The translations under genes and the position numbers were made by a program. Below the pieces are notes generated by a model. That model worked only from the letters and a program-made list of their open reading frames with translations. It had not been told where the DNA came from and ran no database searches. From Corynebacterium yonathiae (GTDB taxonomy: Bacteria; Actinomycetota; Actinomycetes; Mycobacteriales; Mycobacteriaceae), in assembly GCF_027570195.1 (NCBI RefSeq), contig NZ_JAKMUZ010000013.1:17002-81001 (forward strand): a DNA stretch of 64,000 nucleotides, given 5' to 3'. Below are positions 25,500 to 33,950 of this stretch, piece after piece (positions within the stretch are counted from its first letter, which is position 1; the number at the start of each line of letters is the position of its first letter).

Positions 25500-27593
25500 A
25501 TGGCTTTTGCTGCTGAACATCCCCTCATTCCAAATTCCGAGCACCGCGTTGTCAGCGAGGTGGAGCGCACCCCAGGCGAGTTTCAGGTCGTTTCTGAATA
25601 TGAGCCAGCTGGTGACCAGCCCACTGCCATTGCAGAGCTCAATGAGCGGCTGAACCGCGATGAGCGCGATGTCGTGCTCATGGGTGCTACCGGTACAGGC
25701 AAATCTGCTACTGCAGCATGGCTTATCGAAAAGCAGCAGCGGCCCACGCTAGTGATGGCGCCCAATAAGACCCTCGCAGCGCAGCTCGCCAATGAGCTGC
25801 GCCAACTCTTGCCACATAACGCGGTGGAGTATTTCGTGTCTTATTATGACTACTACCAGCCAGAGGCGTATATCGCGCAGACGGATACCTATATTGAAAA
25901 GGATTCTTCCATCAATGAGGACGTTGAGCGCCTGCGCCATTCGGCCACGTCCGCCTTGTTGTCTCGTAGGGACGTGGTCGTAGTCTCTTCCGTCTCCTGC
26001 ATTTATGGCTTGGGTACTCCACAGTCCTACCTGGATCGCTCGGTAATCATTTCTGTTGATGAGGAGCTGGACCGCGATCGGTTCCTGCGACTACTGGTGG
26101 ATATCCAATATGAACGCAATGACGTGGGGTTTACCCGCGGCACCTTCCGCGCCAAGGGCGATACGGTAGATATCATTCCGGCCTACGAGGAACGTGCGGT
26201 GCGCATTGAATTCTTCGGCGACGATATCGATTCCCTGTATTACATTCACCCCGTGACTGGCGATGTCATAGAGGAAGTAGATGAGGTTCGCATCTTCCCA
26301 GCGACGCACTATGTAGCCGGCCCCGAGCGCATGGAAAAGGCAGTGGCTGCAATCAAGGAGGAATTGGCCGAGCGCCTGGAAGACCTAGAAAACCGCGGCA
26401 AGCTGCTTGAGGCGCAGCGTTTGCGTATGCGCACAGAATACGATCTGGAAATGATCGAGCAGGTGGGTTTCTGCTCTGGTATCGAGAACTACTCCCGCCA
26501 CGTTGATGGCCGTCCGGCTGGCTCAGCGCCGGCAACGCTACTCGATTATTTCCCAGAGGACTTTCTCACCATCATTGACGAGTCCCACGTCACGGTCCCG
26601 CAGATTGGTGGCATGTTCGAAGGCGATATGTCCCGCAAGCGCAATTTGGTGGAATTTGGTTTCCGCTTGCCGTCTGCGGTGGATAACCGCCCGCTGACCT
26701 TCGATGAGTTTGAGCAACGCGTGGGACAAACCGTGTATATGTCCGCCACCCCGGGTGACTTTGAGCTTACGTCCTCTGACGGCGAATACGTGGAGCAGGT
26801 CATTCGCCCGACAGGTCTGGTGGATCCAAAGGTTACAGTCAAGCCCACTAAGGGCCAGATTGATGACCTTATTGATGAGGTGCGTACCCGCATATCGCAG
26901 CAAGAGCGAGTATTGGTGACCACGCTTACGAAGCGCATGGCAGAAGACCTCACCGATTACCTCTTGGAGCAGGGAATTAAGGTGCGCTACCTGCACTCGG
27001 ATATCGATACCTTGCAGCGCGTAGAGTTGTTGCGCCAATTGCGCCTTGGCGAGTTTGATGTTCTCGTAGGCATCAACCTCCTGCGCGAGGGCCTTGACCT
27101 TCCCGAGGTATCTCTTGTTGCCATCTTGGATGCGGACAAGGAAGGCTTCCTGCGCTCTACCACCTCCCTCATCCAGACCATTGGCCGTGCTGCCCGTAAC
27201 GTCTCTGGTGAGGTCATTATGTATGCCGATAAAATCACCGACTCCATGCAGGAGGCCATTGAGGAGACGGAGCGGCGTCGTGAGAAGCAGATTGCCTATA
27301 ACAGGGAACATGGGATTGACCCGCAGCCATTGCGGAAGAAAATCGCCGATATCCTGGACCAGGTTTATGAGGACGGCGGGGAGGAGGAGTCCGGCTCCGA
27401 TCCCTCTGCAGTGGTGGAAAAGCGCGATATTTCCAGCATGGCCACCGATGAGGTGCAGGCACTTATCGACGACCTCTCGGCCCAAATGGGTGCAGCCGCG
27501 CGCGAGCTTAAATTCGAGCTGGCGGGGCGGCTCCGCGATGAAATTGCTGATCTGAAAAAGGAATTGCGTGGTTTGAAGGAAGCGGGAATTTAG
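25500..27593 (+). CDS. uvrB: Excinuclease ABC subunit B
   Basis: Damage-verifying helicase of nucleotide excision repair; loaded by UvrA, it then recruits UvrC. 697 residues. Walker A is [13 protein letters not shown], slightly different from the common GVTGSGKT. The damage-probing beta-hairpin is [14 protein letters not shown]. Others are the [13 protein letters not shown] region, [36 protein letters not shown] and [11 protein letters not shown]-terminal UVR motif (about 650-690) contacts UvrC. ATG 25500 lies 7 bases after TAGAGT. Its partner uvrA is at 33.9 kb. Confidence 0.97.
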   Translation: MAFAAEHPLIPNSEHRVVSEVERTPGEFQVVSEYEPAGDQPTAIAELNERLNRDERDVVLMGATGTGKSATAAWLIEKQQRPTLVMAPNKTLAAQLANELRQLLPHNAVEYFVSYYDYYQPEAYIAQTDTYIEKDSSINEDVERLRHSATSALLSRRDVVVVSSVSCIYGLGTPQSYLDRSVIISVDEELDRDRFLRLLVDIQYERNDVGFTRGTFRAKGDTVDIIPAYEERAVRIEFFGDDIDSLYYIHPVTGDVIEEVDEVRIFPATHYVAGPERMEKAVAAIKEELAERLEDLENRGKLLEAQRLRMRTEYDLEMIEQVGFCSGIENYSRHVDGRPAGSAPATLLDYFPEDFLTIIDESHVTVPQIGGMFEGDMSRKRNLVEFGFRLPSAVDNRPLTFDEFEQRVGQTVYMSATPGDFELTSSDGEYVEQVIRPTGLVDPKVTVKPTKGQIDDLIDEVRTRISQQERVLVTTLTKRMAEDLTDYLLEQGIKVRYLHSDIDTLQRVELLRQLRLGEFDVLVGINLLREGLDLPEVSLVAILDADKEGFLRSTTSLIQTIGRAARNVSGEVIMYADKITDSMQEAIEETERRREKQIAYNREHGIDPQPLRKKIADILDQVYEDGGEEESGSDPSAVVEKRDISSMATDEVQALIDDLSAQMGAAARELKFELAGRLRDEIADLKKELRGLKEAGI

Positions 27594-27654
27594 TTTTCTC
27601 CCCCTGAAAGTGATTATTAGCTTCGCGGTTGCTTCTCTAAACAGCTGTGCTAGT

Positions 27655-27660
27655 TATACT
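27655..27660 (+). promoter_or_regulatory. Predicted -10 of first universal stress protein gene
   Basis: TATACT, in a 129-base intergenic region after uvrB. The gene has a good AAGGAG site just before its ATG. Confidence 0.4.
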
Positions 27661-27722
27661 GGACTGGTGCCAGAAGCGCCGCTTAGTTGTCACTGTGAAA
27701 TAGTTCAACTGCAAGGAGAATA

Positions 27723-28175
27723 ATGCTTACGTATAAAAACATTGCCGTCGGCACCGATGGCTCTGAAACCTCCCTGCGCGCGGTCCGTGCAGCGGCGTCC
27801 ATGGCACGGGCGTACGACGCCAAGCTGATTATTATTTCAGCCTTTTATAACCATGCTGGATCCATGCTTGGCGCTCCGAGGGGCGACGAAGCCGGTCTGC
27901 CCGTTGTTAGTGAGGACATGGCCGGTACCTACCTGGACAATGCCACCCGCATCGCCGAGTCTGAGGGTGCGGAACACATTGAAATCGTAGGGAAATCTGG
28001 AGACCCAGTAAAAGCCTTGTTGGAAGTAGGCCAGGACTATGATGTGGACCTGTTCGTGGTGGGCAACCGCGGCGTAAATTCCGTTCGTGGTCGAGTCTTT
28101 GGTTCTGTGCCAACGGAACTAACCCACAAGTCAAAGGTGGACGTCGTCGTAGTTAATACCAGCGAGAAACGTTAA
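27723..28175 (+). CDS. Universal stress protein, ATP-binding type (copy 1)
   Basis: A 150-residue single UspA domain. It opens YKNIAVGTDGSETSLRAVRAA and has the ATP-binding pattern GNRGVNSVRGRVFGSVP (Gly-x2-Gly-x9-Gly-Ser) near the C-terminus. Such proteins act as stress-responsive nucleotide-binding regulators; the specific role is unknown. AAGGAG precedes the ATG. A second Usp gene follows after 83 bases, probably a tandem duplicate. Confidence 0.9.
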   Translation: MLTYKNIAVGTDGSETSLRAVRAAASMARAYDAKLIIISAFYNHAGSMLGAPRGDEAGLPVVSEDMAGTYLDNATRIAESEGAEHIEIVGKSGDPVKALLEVGQDYDVDLFVVGNRGVNSVRGRVFGSVPTELTHKSKVDVVVVNTSEKR

Positions 28176-28258
28176 TGATTTTTCGTTGTTACACTGGCAG
28201 TATTGCCCCTGTAGGCTAAATAAACACTCCGGGTACATACCCATAAAGAAAGGTCATC

Positions 28259-28699
28259 ATGAGCGACTACAACACGATCGTTGTTGGTACTGACGGTTCT
28301 AAGTCTTCTCTCCTCGCTGTAGAGCGAGCAGCAAAGATCGCCGCCGCATTCGATTCCCGTCTGATCATCGGTTGCGCATACTACGAGAACCAGGAGCAGG
28401 CTTCCAAGACCCTGCGCCAGGATTCCGTAACCATCTTGGGCGATGAGAAGGCCGAGGCAAACCTGAAGGACGCCAAGGCTCACGCTGAGAAGTTCGGCGC
28501 TTCCAAGGTTGAAACCGCTGTTCGCCCGGGTACTCCGGTGCAGGCCCTGATGTCCATCGTCAATGACAACGATGCTGACCTGCTCATTGTGGGCAACCGC
28601 GGTATCAACTCTCTGACCGGCCGCCTGCTGGGCTCCGTTCCGGCAGACGTTGCCCGCCAGTCCGACTGCGACGTAATGATCGTTCACACCGTCAGCTAA
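28259..28699 (+). CDS. Universal stress protein, ATP-binding type (copy 2)
   Basis: A 146-residue UspA-domain protein parallel to its neighbour: DYNTIVVGTDGSKSSLLAVERA at the N-terminus and GNRGINSLTGRLLGSVPADVA near the C-terminus. The two share the same motif layout but differ widely between motifs, so the duplication is old. GAAAGG precedes the ATG. Codon bias is strong and GC-ending codons dominate, which suggests higher expression than copy 1. A terminator follows. Confidence 0.9.
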   Translation: MSDYNTIVVGTDGSKSSLLAVERAAKIAAAFDSRLIIGCAYYENQEQASKTLRQDSVTILGDEKAEANLKDAKAHAEKFGASKVETAVRPGTPVQALMSIVNDNDADLLIVGNRGINSLTGRLLGSVPADVARQSDCDVMIVHTVS

Positions 28700-28710
28700 C
28701 CGTGGTGATT

Positions 28711-28753
28711 AAACCCGCCTTGGTCTTGTTAAAAGGCCAAGGCGGGTTTCGTC
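28711..28753 (+). terminator. Terminator after the Usp pair
   Basis: AAACCCGCCTTGG and CCAAGGCGGGTTT form a perfect 13-bp stem with a 13-base loop. It ends just before the convergent App1-type gene. Confidence 0.85.
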
Positions 28754-28766
28754 GTTAAGGCGCTGC

Positions 28767-29783
28767 TTACTCCGCGGGGTGCGCGGCGTTAAAGGCCGCA
28801 GCAAGGGCACTGCCGTTTGCGCCCTGAATCAATGGGATTGTGAAATGGCCCTCTTCATTGGCATCTGCTAGGGGGCTCAGGGAGCCGTGTGAGAGGAGCT
28901 GTTCCTGCGGACTAAGGTTGCGGATTGCGACGGAGTGAATCCGATCCGGGTGCTCATTGGCCACATCGCCATATGTCAAGGGATCGTGTTGCCCGTCATC
29001 GCCGATCAAAATCCACTGCATGTCTGGGTAGGCTATCAGCAAGTTGCGCAGCTGAACTCGCTTATGCTCCTGTCCGCTGCGGAAAAGGCCCGTCTCGGTT
29101 GGACCCCAGTCTGTCAGCAGCATAGGACCTGTGGGGAAACCGTGGTGGGACAAGAATTTTTTAAGCGAGCCAAAGGTATTCCACGCGCCCGTTGAAAGAT
29201 AAAACACTGGGGCTTGGGGGAAGCGCTGTTGCAGCTGGGCATAGAACTCTGCCATTCCAGGAACGGCCTGTCGCCTGCTAGGACGCTTAGCCCAAGAGTT
29301 CCACGCGGCGGTCAACGCACGTGGCAACCACGTGACTAGCACGGTGTCATCAATATCGCTAACGATGCCAATCTTCGCCGCCGGATCCACAATAAGCACC
29401 TGGACTTCTACGGCCTTCGCGTTAGCGGCTTCAATCGTGGCCGTATGCCAACCAGGCTCCAGCTCGTGATCATGGACGAGAAGGTCGACATAGCCATTGC
29501 TATTGGTAGTGCCCGCGACGGTCTTGTCACCAATAGTGACCGACACGTCATGGTGCCCTACCTGAATGGTAAGAAACTGCTGGTAGCCGCGTTCACCCCA
29601 GGTATCCTTCCGGCCTTCATCAGGATCGTGCATGAGCACGCGGCCAAAGATTCTCACCTGCTCGGTATTGCCATAACCGGTATAGCCCACAATCTGGGGC
29701 TGCCATCCACGCTGCTGGGAGCGCTTCAGGGTAATCGAGTTCAGTGAGCTTTCGGCTTTGCGCATGATGTCAGATAAGGCCAT
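28767..29783 (-). CDS. App1-family phosphatase (DUF2183)
   Basis: A 338-residue protein whose second half is a DUF2183/App1 HAD-like phosphatase domain: catalytic SDIDDTV (Asp143, Asp145), FYLSTGAWNTFGSLKKFL and IGDDGQHD. The yeast namesake App1 dephosphorylates phosphatidic acid; the bacterial substrate is unknown. The first half looks like a beta-rich domain (VRIFGRVL, VTIGDKTVAGTTNSNGYVDL). No signal peptide. Start chosen at ATG 29783, 7 bases after a minus-strand TAAGCT. Confidence 0.85.
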   Translation of the reverse strand: MALSDIMRKAESSLNSITLKRSQQRGWQPQIVGYTGYGNTEQVRIFGRVLMHDPDEGRKDTWGERGYQQFLTIQVGHHDVSVTIGDKTVAGTTNSNGYVDLLVHDHELEPGWHTATIEAANAKAVEVQVLIVDPAAKIGIVSDIDDTVLVTWLPRALTAAWNSWAKRPSRRQAVPGMAEFYAQLQQRFPQAPVFYLSTGAWNTFGSLKKFLSHHGFPTGPMLLTDWGPTETGLFRSGQEHKRVQLRNLLIAYPDMQWILIGDDGQHDPLTYGDVANEHPDRIHSVAIRNLSPQEQLLSHGSLSPLADANEEGHFTIPLIQGANGSALAAAFNAAHPAE

Positions 29784-29790
29784 GGCCTAA

Positions 29791-29796
29791 AGCTTA
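29791..29796 (-). promoter_or_regulatory. -10 element of a probable leaderless promoter (App1-type gene)
   Basis: TAAGCT on the minus strand, 7 bases, then ATG at 29783. It lies just past the helR stop. Confidence 0.45.
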
Positions 29797-29803
29797 CGGG
29801 AGC

Positions 29804-32029
29804 CTAAAGAACTTCGCCGCAGTCGCCGACTAGCGTGAGCGACTGGGTAGCACGAGTGATGCAGACATAGAGGTTTTGTAGACCCTGCGGAGAGGCATCC
29901 ACGATCCGTTGCGGGTCTAGTACCACCACGTGGTCGAACTCAAGGCCTTTGTAGCGTTCTGCCGTGGCGGCGTCAATGACCGCTGTGAGTCTGCCATCCT
30001 CTTCATTGTGTACGCCTGGGGTGTAAGTGCCATGTTCAAGACGGCGAACTTGTACCCCATCGCGGATGGCTGTGGCCGGGCTGGCGTCAGGGTTAATCAC
30101 CTCTAAGAGTCCATTAGCCAGCTCCGTGATGGGCTGCGGGGTGCGATAGTTGACGGTGAGAAAATGGTGGCGGAAGCGCTGCGCCACGAAGGGCTCAAGG
30201 GCCTCACCCCAGTCATCAACACCTGCCGGGGAGCCAGTCTGGGATGTATCTCCCACCAAGGTCATCCACCGCGAAGGGCAGCGGCGGAAGAGCATCCGCC
30301 ACTCCATGGGAGTTAATTCCTGAGCCTCATCCACAATGATGTGGCCATACGCCCAGGTATGGTCTTCGCGGGCGCGCTGGGCAGTGGTGCGCTTATCGCG
30401 GACCTCCTGGCGGTGTGCCAGAGTTTCGGCGTCGATGACATCGTGGGCAGAAAGAATTTCCGCTTCAAACATGTCGTCGTCATTATCGGTGGACTCGGAG
30501 GAGGACAAGATATCCAGAGCGTCTTCTGCATCCGCCACTTGTTCGCGCCATGCAGCATCATCCGCTGCCTTTTTCTCCTCTGGGTTAGGAAGGCCGACGA
30601 GAACAGCCAACTCGTCGAGAAGAGCGGCATCCGAATTCGTCCATGCTCGACCTTCTGCTCGGTAGAGGGCTTCTTGGGTTTCCTCGTCATAACCGCGGGC
30701 AGCAGAGGCAATGCGCTCACGCGAGGAGACTAAGCTCGCAAGCACGTCGGTCGGGTGGAGTTCGGGCCAAAATTCATCGATCAGGGCAACTAAGGCCGCA
30801 TCTTCCGCAAGGTCGTCGTGGAATTGATCGATATCGGCGCGCGAGAGGAGGTTGTCTCCGCCGAGTGGATCGGTACCGACCCTGTCCGCCATCTGCTGGG
30901 CGAGGTCTTCTACGAAGTGTTCGATGAAAGCTCCGCGAGCTTCGTTGTGCGGCTTGCGCGAGCGACGTGCCCGCGTGCGGGCGCTTTTTACCATGGCGGG
31001 CGTAATGCTCAAGGTGAGTCCGTCGACTGTCAGCTCGCGCGGAGCGTCAGGAAGCCGCTGATAGTCCTTAACCGCAGCAGAGAGGATCTCCACCATGGCG
31101 TCGCTACCTTTGATTTCGCGAGCCACAAGGTCTTCGTCTTGCTTTGGTTCAATTCCGGGAAAGAGCTCGCCGATGGTGGACAACACTACGCCGGTTTCGC
31201 CAAGCTCCGGGAGTACGCGCGAAATATAGTCTAAGAAGCTGCTATTGGGGCCAACGATAAGCACGCCAGTGGCAGAAAGCAGCTCGCGGTGGGTATAGAG
31301 CAAATAAGCCACGCGGTGCAAAGCAACCGCAGTCTTACCAGTGCCAGGGCCGCCTTCTACCACCATGACGCCGCGGGTATTATCGCGGATTATCTCGTCC
31401 TGCTCACGCTGGATAGTCTCCACGATCGACGCCATGTGGCCAGTGCGGGCCCGTTGCATGGCGTGGTAGAGCGCGGATTCGCTCGCAACGCCGGCTTCCT
31501 CTTTGCGTACGCCGGGGCCGGAAAGCACCTCATCATGAATCCCGGTGACCGTGCGTCCCTTGGTGCGGATTTGACGGCGGGTGTGGACCCCTTCCGGCTG
31601 GGCAGTCGTAGCAAGATAGAAAGGCCGTGCCATGGGAGCACGCCAGTCTAGGAGCAGTGTGCGATAGTCATCTTCACGCGCATCCAGACCCATGCGGCCG
31701 ATGTAGCGGCGATCTAGGCCTTCAGGGGTGGGATTGTCACCGGGGGCGTCGATATCAATCCGGCCAAAAACGAGCCCCATTTGGGCCACATTGAGACGAT
31801 CCAGCTTGGCCTGTAGCCCGTGGTATTCGGTTTCGCGGCGCACCAAAGCGTCCGCGTCCGGGGTGGAGGGGTCTACATCTGCCTGCACCTCATTGAGCCT
31901 TTGATTTGCCGCAGCCACCTCATCGTCAAGGCGGGAGAAAAGGCCGTCCACATAATCTTGCTCAGTAGCGATGGCTTCGCGCTCCGAGGAACTTGCAGCC
32001 GCCGCGTGCTTATTGGATGCTGAGGTCAC
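29804..32029 (-). CDS. helR: HelD/HelR-type RNA polymerase recycling ATPase
   Basis: A 741-residue UvrD-like helicase-fold protein. The long charged N-terminal arm (EQDYVDGLFSRLDDEVAAAN onward) typical of HelD pushes into the RNA polymerase secondary channel. Walker A GGPGTGKTAVALHRVAYLL is at 226-244, DEAQELTPMEWRML is motif II, and SRWMTLVGDTSQTG follows. Actinobacterial HelR detaches polymerase from DNA and can displace rifamycins. GTG start with AAGGAG. No rifamycin-associated element (GGGGCTTGC inverted repeat) is seen upstream. Other superfamily I helicases are less likely given the N-terminal arm. Confidence 0.87.
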   Translation of the reverse strand: MTSASNKHAAAASSSEREAIATEQDYVDGLFSRLDDEVAAANQRLNEVQADVDPSTPDADALVRRETEYHGLQAKLDRLNVAQMGLVFGRIDIDAPGDNPTPEGLDRRYIGRMGLDAREDDYRTLLLDWRAPMARPFYLATTAQPEGVHTRRQIRTKGRTVTGIHDEVLSGPGVRKEEAGVASESALYHAMQRARTGHMASIVETIQREQDEIIRDNTRGVMVVEGGPGTGKTAVALHRVAYLLYTHRELLSATGVLIVGPNSSFLDYISRVLPELGETGVVLSTIGELFPGIEPKQDEDLVAREIKGSDAMVEILSAAVKDYQRLPDAPRELTVDGLTLSITPAMVKSARTRARRSRKPHNEARGAFIEHFVEDLAQQMADRVGTDPLGGDNLLSRADIDQFHDDLAEDAALVALIDEFWPELHPTDVLASLVSSRERIASAARGYDEETQEALYRAEGRAWTNSDAALLDELAVLVGLPNPEEKKAADDAAWREQVADAEDALDILSSSESTDNDDDMFEAEILSAHDVIDAETLAHRQEVRDKRTTAQRAREDHTWAYGHIIVDEAQELTPMEWRMLFRRCPSRWMTLVGDTSQTGSPAGVDDWGEALEPFVAQRFRHHFLTVNYRTPQPITELANGLLEVINPDASPATAIRDGVQVRRLEHGTYTPGVHNEEDGRLTAVIDAATAERYKGLEFDHVVVLDPQRIVDASPQGLQNLYVCITRATQSLTLVGDCGEVL

Positions 32030-32124
32030 GTGACTCCTTGGTAATTGGACGTTAATTGGGGGAGGTGCCGGGCACGCTGTCCGGCGAGGGGAGAGATGAG
32101 TTTAGACCCTGCCGTGACAAAGAA

Positions 32125-32151
32125 CAACGGCCCAGCATAAAGCTGGGCCGT
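32125..32151 (-). terminator. Terminator after the DoxX-like gene
   Basis: ACGGCCCAGC and GCTGGGCCGT form a perfect 10-bp stem with a 5-base loop. On the minus strand it is followed by TTGTTCTTT. It separates the DoxX-like gene from helR. Confidence 0.8.
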
Positions 32152-32188
32152 ATGTCAGCGCCGAGTTACTCGGCCAAAGAAGTAGTGG

Positions 32189-33205
32189 CTACTTAGAGCG
32201 CTTTTCCAGCTTCTTGATAGCTGCCTCAATCTTCTTATTAGCCTCTTTTTGCAGTTTGTCCGCGTGCTTGGAAGCCTTCTTGCTTGCGCGCTTGGACTTC
32301 GCGCCCTCCAGCTTGGCCACTGCCTTATCGGCACGCGCCTGCGCCTTGGTAGCAGCCTTCACAGCACCGGTACGGGCGGTGTCTCGGTTAGCCTGTGCGG
32401 CCTCCAGCCAGTCACCCTTGTTGTCTTCTACGTAAGTCTTGGCGTTGTCGACGGAGTCCTCAAGGAAGGACTTGGCGTTGTTCAGCATACCGCGGCCAGA
32501 CTCCTGCCAATCGTCCTTATTGTCCTCAACGTAGGTCTTGGCATCGTCAACATAAGACTTAGCGGTATCGAGCAGACCACGGCCAGTGGACTGCCAGTCG
32601 TCCTTGTTGTCGTCTACGTAAGCCTGTGCCTTCGCAGAGGTCTCATTCAACCAGTCGCCAGCCTTGGAGGACAGTTCGTTTGCGCGTGCGGAAAGCTCTT
32701 CGCGCTTTTGCTCGGACTCAGACTTGGTAGGCAGTGCCTGCTGAATCTTCTTGTTCGTGCGCTTGCCGGCCTTCTGAGCGCGCCAGCGCAGGGAAGGCTT
32801 GCCCTCGGTGTCCTGGGTAGCAATAAACAGGGCACCGAGCAGAGCGGTGTTGGTAACGAAGCCGTTGCGGCGGGATTCCTTGTCTTCCTTGTTGTCCGCA
32901 GCCCAGAAGTTGTTCTTGCCAATTAGGTTGGGCAGCGTAGCGGCCGCGAGAACCGCAGCGGAGGTACGCGGTGCCTTGCCCAGGGCCAGAGTGGAGCCGG
33001 CGCCTACCTTAGCGCCGCCAATAGCGCGGGTAACCAATTCTGGGTCATTGGGAATATAGCCCTGATACTCAGAAGGAACGGCCTTGCGCACAGTCTTGAG
33101 GAAACCCTCGGTCTCCTTTACATGATCGGACGCGTTGCGCAGGTTGTCTACGCCTTCCCATACAAATACAGATGCCAGCATGGGGCGGGCAAGCTTGCGA
33201 ATCAT
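32189..33205 (-). CDS. DoxX-like membrane protein with long repetitive, Lys/Ala-rich tail
   Basis: A 338-residue protein. Residues 1-135 resemble a DoxX membrane domain with about four hydrophobic segments (ASVFVWEGVDNL, AIGGAKVGAGSTLALG, AAVLAAATLPNLIG, NTALLGALFIAT). Residues 140-338 form a charged, probably helical tail. It has three copies of a Y-V-(D/E)-D-N-K-x-D-W unit beginning at residues 196, 225 and 258, then a Lys/Ala-rich end. The tail resembles histone-like or cell-wall-binding extensions. Function unknown; DoxX members take part in redox or thiol stress complexes. It lies upstream of helR. Confidence 0.65.
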   Translation of the reverse strand: MIRKLARPMLASVFVWEGVDNLRNASDHVKETEGFLKTVRKAVPSEYQGYIPNDPELVTRAIGGAKVGAGSTLALGKAPRTSAAVLAAATLPNLIGKNNFWAADNKEDKESRRNGFVTNTALLGALFIATQDTEGKPSLRWRAQKAGKRTNKKIQQALPTKSESEQKREELSARANELSSKAGDWLNETSAKAQAYVDDNKDDWQSTGRGLLDTAKSYVDDAKTYVEDNKDDWQESGRGMLNNAKSFLEDSVDNAKTYVEDNKGDWLEAAQANRDTARTGAVKAATKAQARADKAVAKLEGAKSKRASKKASKHADKLQKEANKKIEAAIKKLEKRSK

Positions 33206-33282
33206 AGTCCTTAAAGCTCCTTAGCTCGTTGCTTTGGTTCTAACGTGTGCTAGACCATTGTACGCGGATTTTAGCTGCTGGA

Positions 33283-33885
33283 TCACCAGCGGCGCTCCCA
33301 CCAGTCACCCAGCTTAGGGCGCTCTTCGCCCAAGGTAGTGGACTTACCGTGGCCGGGGCGCACGATCGTGTTGTCTGGAAACTCATCAAAGATACGGGCG
33401 GTGACGTCCTTATACAGGCGTACGAAGTCACCTTCGGAAGTGGTCTTTCCCAGGCCGCCAGGAAAGAGTGAATCGCCCACGAAGATATTGGTTATACCAT
33501 CGACGGTTGCCACTAGTGCCGCACCGCCAGGGGTATGGCCGCGCAAGATGATGATGGGTAAATGAAGGCCTGCAAACTCGATAGAATCGCCTTCGCGGAG
33601 CTCTACGTCTACCTCGGCAGGGATGGCCGGGGAGTCTAGGAAAGAGGCGTAATGGGTAGCGCCGGTCTCTGCGAGAACTTCCTCGAGTGCGCGTACGTGA
33701 TCCCAGTGGCGGTGGGTAGTCAATACTGCGGTAATTTTCACGCCGGCCTTATGGGCCATGTCGAGGATTGCGGGGGCGTTATCGGCGGCGTCGACAAGCA
33801 AGCCTTCTTCGCCCGCCTGCAAGAGGTAGCAGTTGTTGTCCATCTCGGACACAGAAATCTGATGTAGCTGAAGCTCGTTAGTCAT
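33283..33885 (-). CDS. MBL-fold metallo-hydrolase (glyoxalase II-like)
   Basis: A 200-residue metallo-beta-lactamase-fold hydrolase. It has the dinuclear metal motif [11 protein letters not shown] (HxHxDH), [23 protein letters not shown] and the last metal ligand in RPGHGKSTT. Small members such as this hydrolyse thioesters like S-lactoylglutathione; here mycothiol conjugates would be the natural equivalent (inference). I prefer ATG 33885 because a TAGGCT box precedes it by 7 bases and AGGAG is adjacent. Divergent from uvrA, with which it is often paired in corynebacteria (recollection). Confidence 0.88.
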   Translation of the reverse strand: MTNELQLHQISVSEMDNNCYLLQAGEEGLLVDAADNAPAILDMAHKAGVKITAVLTTHRHWDHVRALEEVLAETGATHYASFLDSPAIPAEVDVELREGDSIEFAGLHLPIIILRGHTPGGAALVATVDGITNIFVGDSLFPGGLGKTTSEGDFVRLYKDVTARIFDEFPDNTIVRPGHGKSTTLGEERPKLGDWWERRW

Positions 33886-33892
33886 GTCTCCT

Positions 33893-33898
33893 AGCCTA
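33893..33898 (-). promoter_or_regulatory. -10 element of a probable leaderless promoter (MBL hydrolase gene)
   Basis: TAGGCT on the minus strand, 7 bases, then ATG at 33885. AGGAG inside the gap makes a short-leader alternative possible. Confidence 0.4.
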
Positions 33899-33950
33899 CG
33901 GGTACATTCGAGGGAAGATTGCAATCCCTAGTACTGGAGGTCTGAGCACA

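Noticed and set aside
30000..32100. Rifamycin-associated element upstream of helR
   Set aside because: No GGGGCTTGC-type inverted repeat found in the upstream region by eye.
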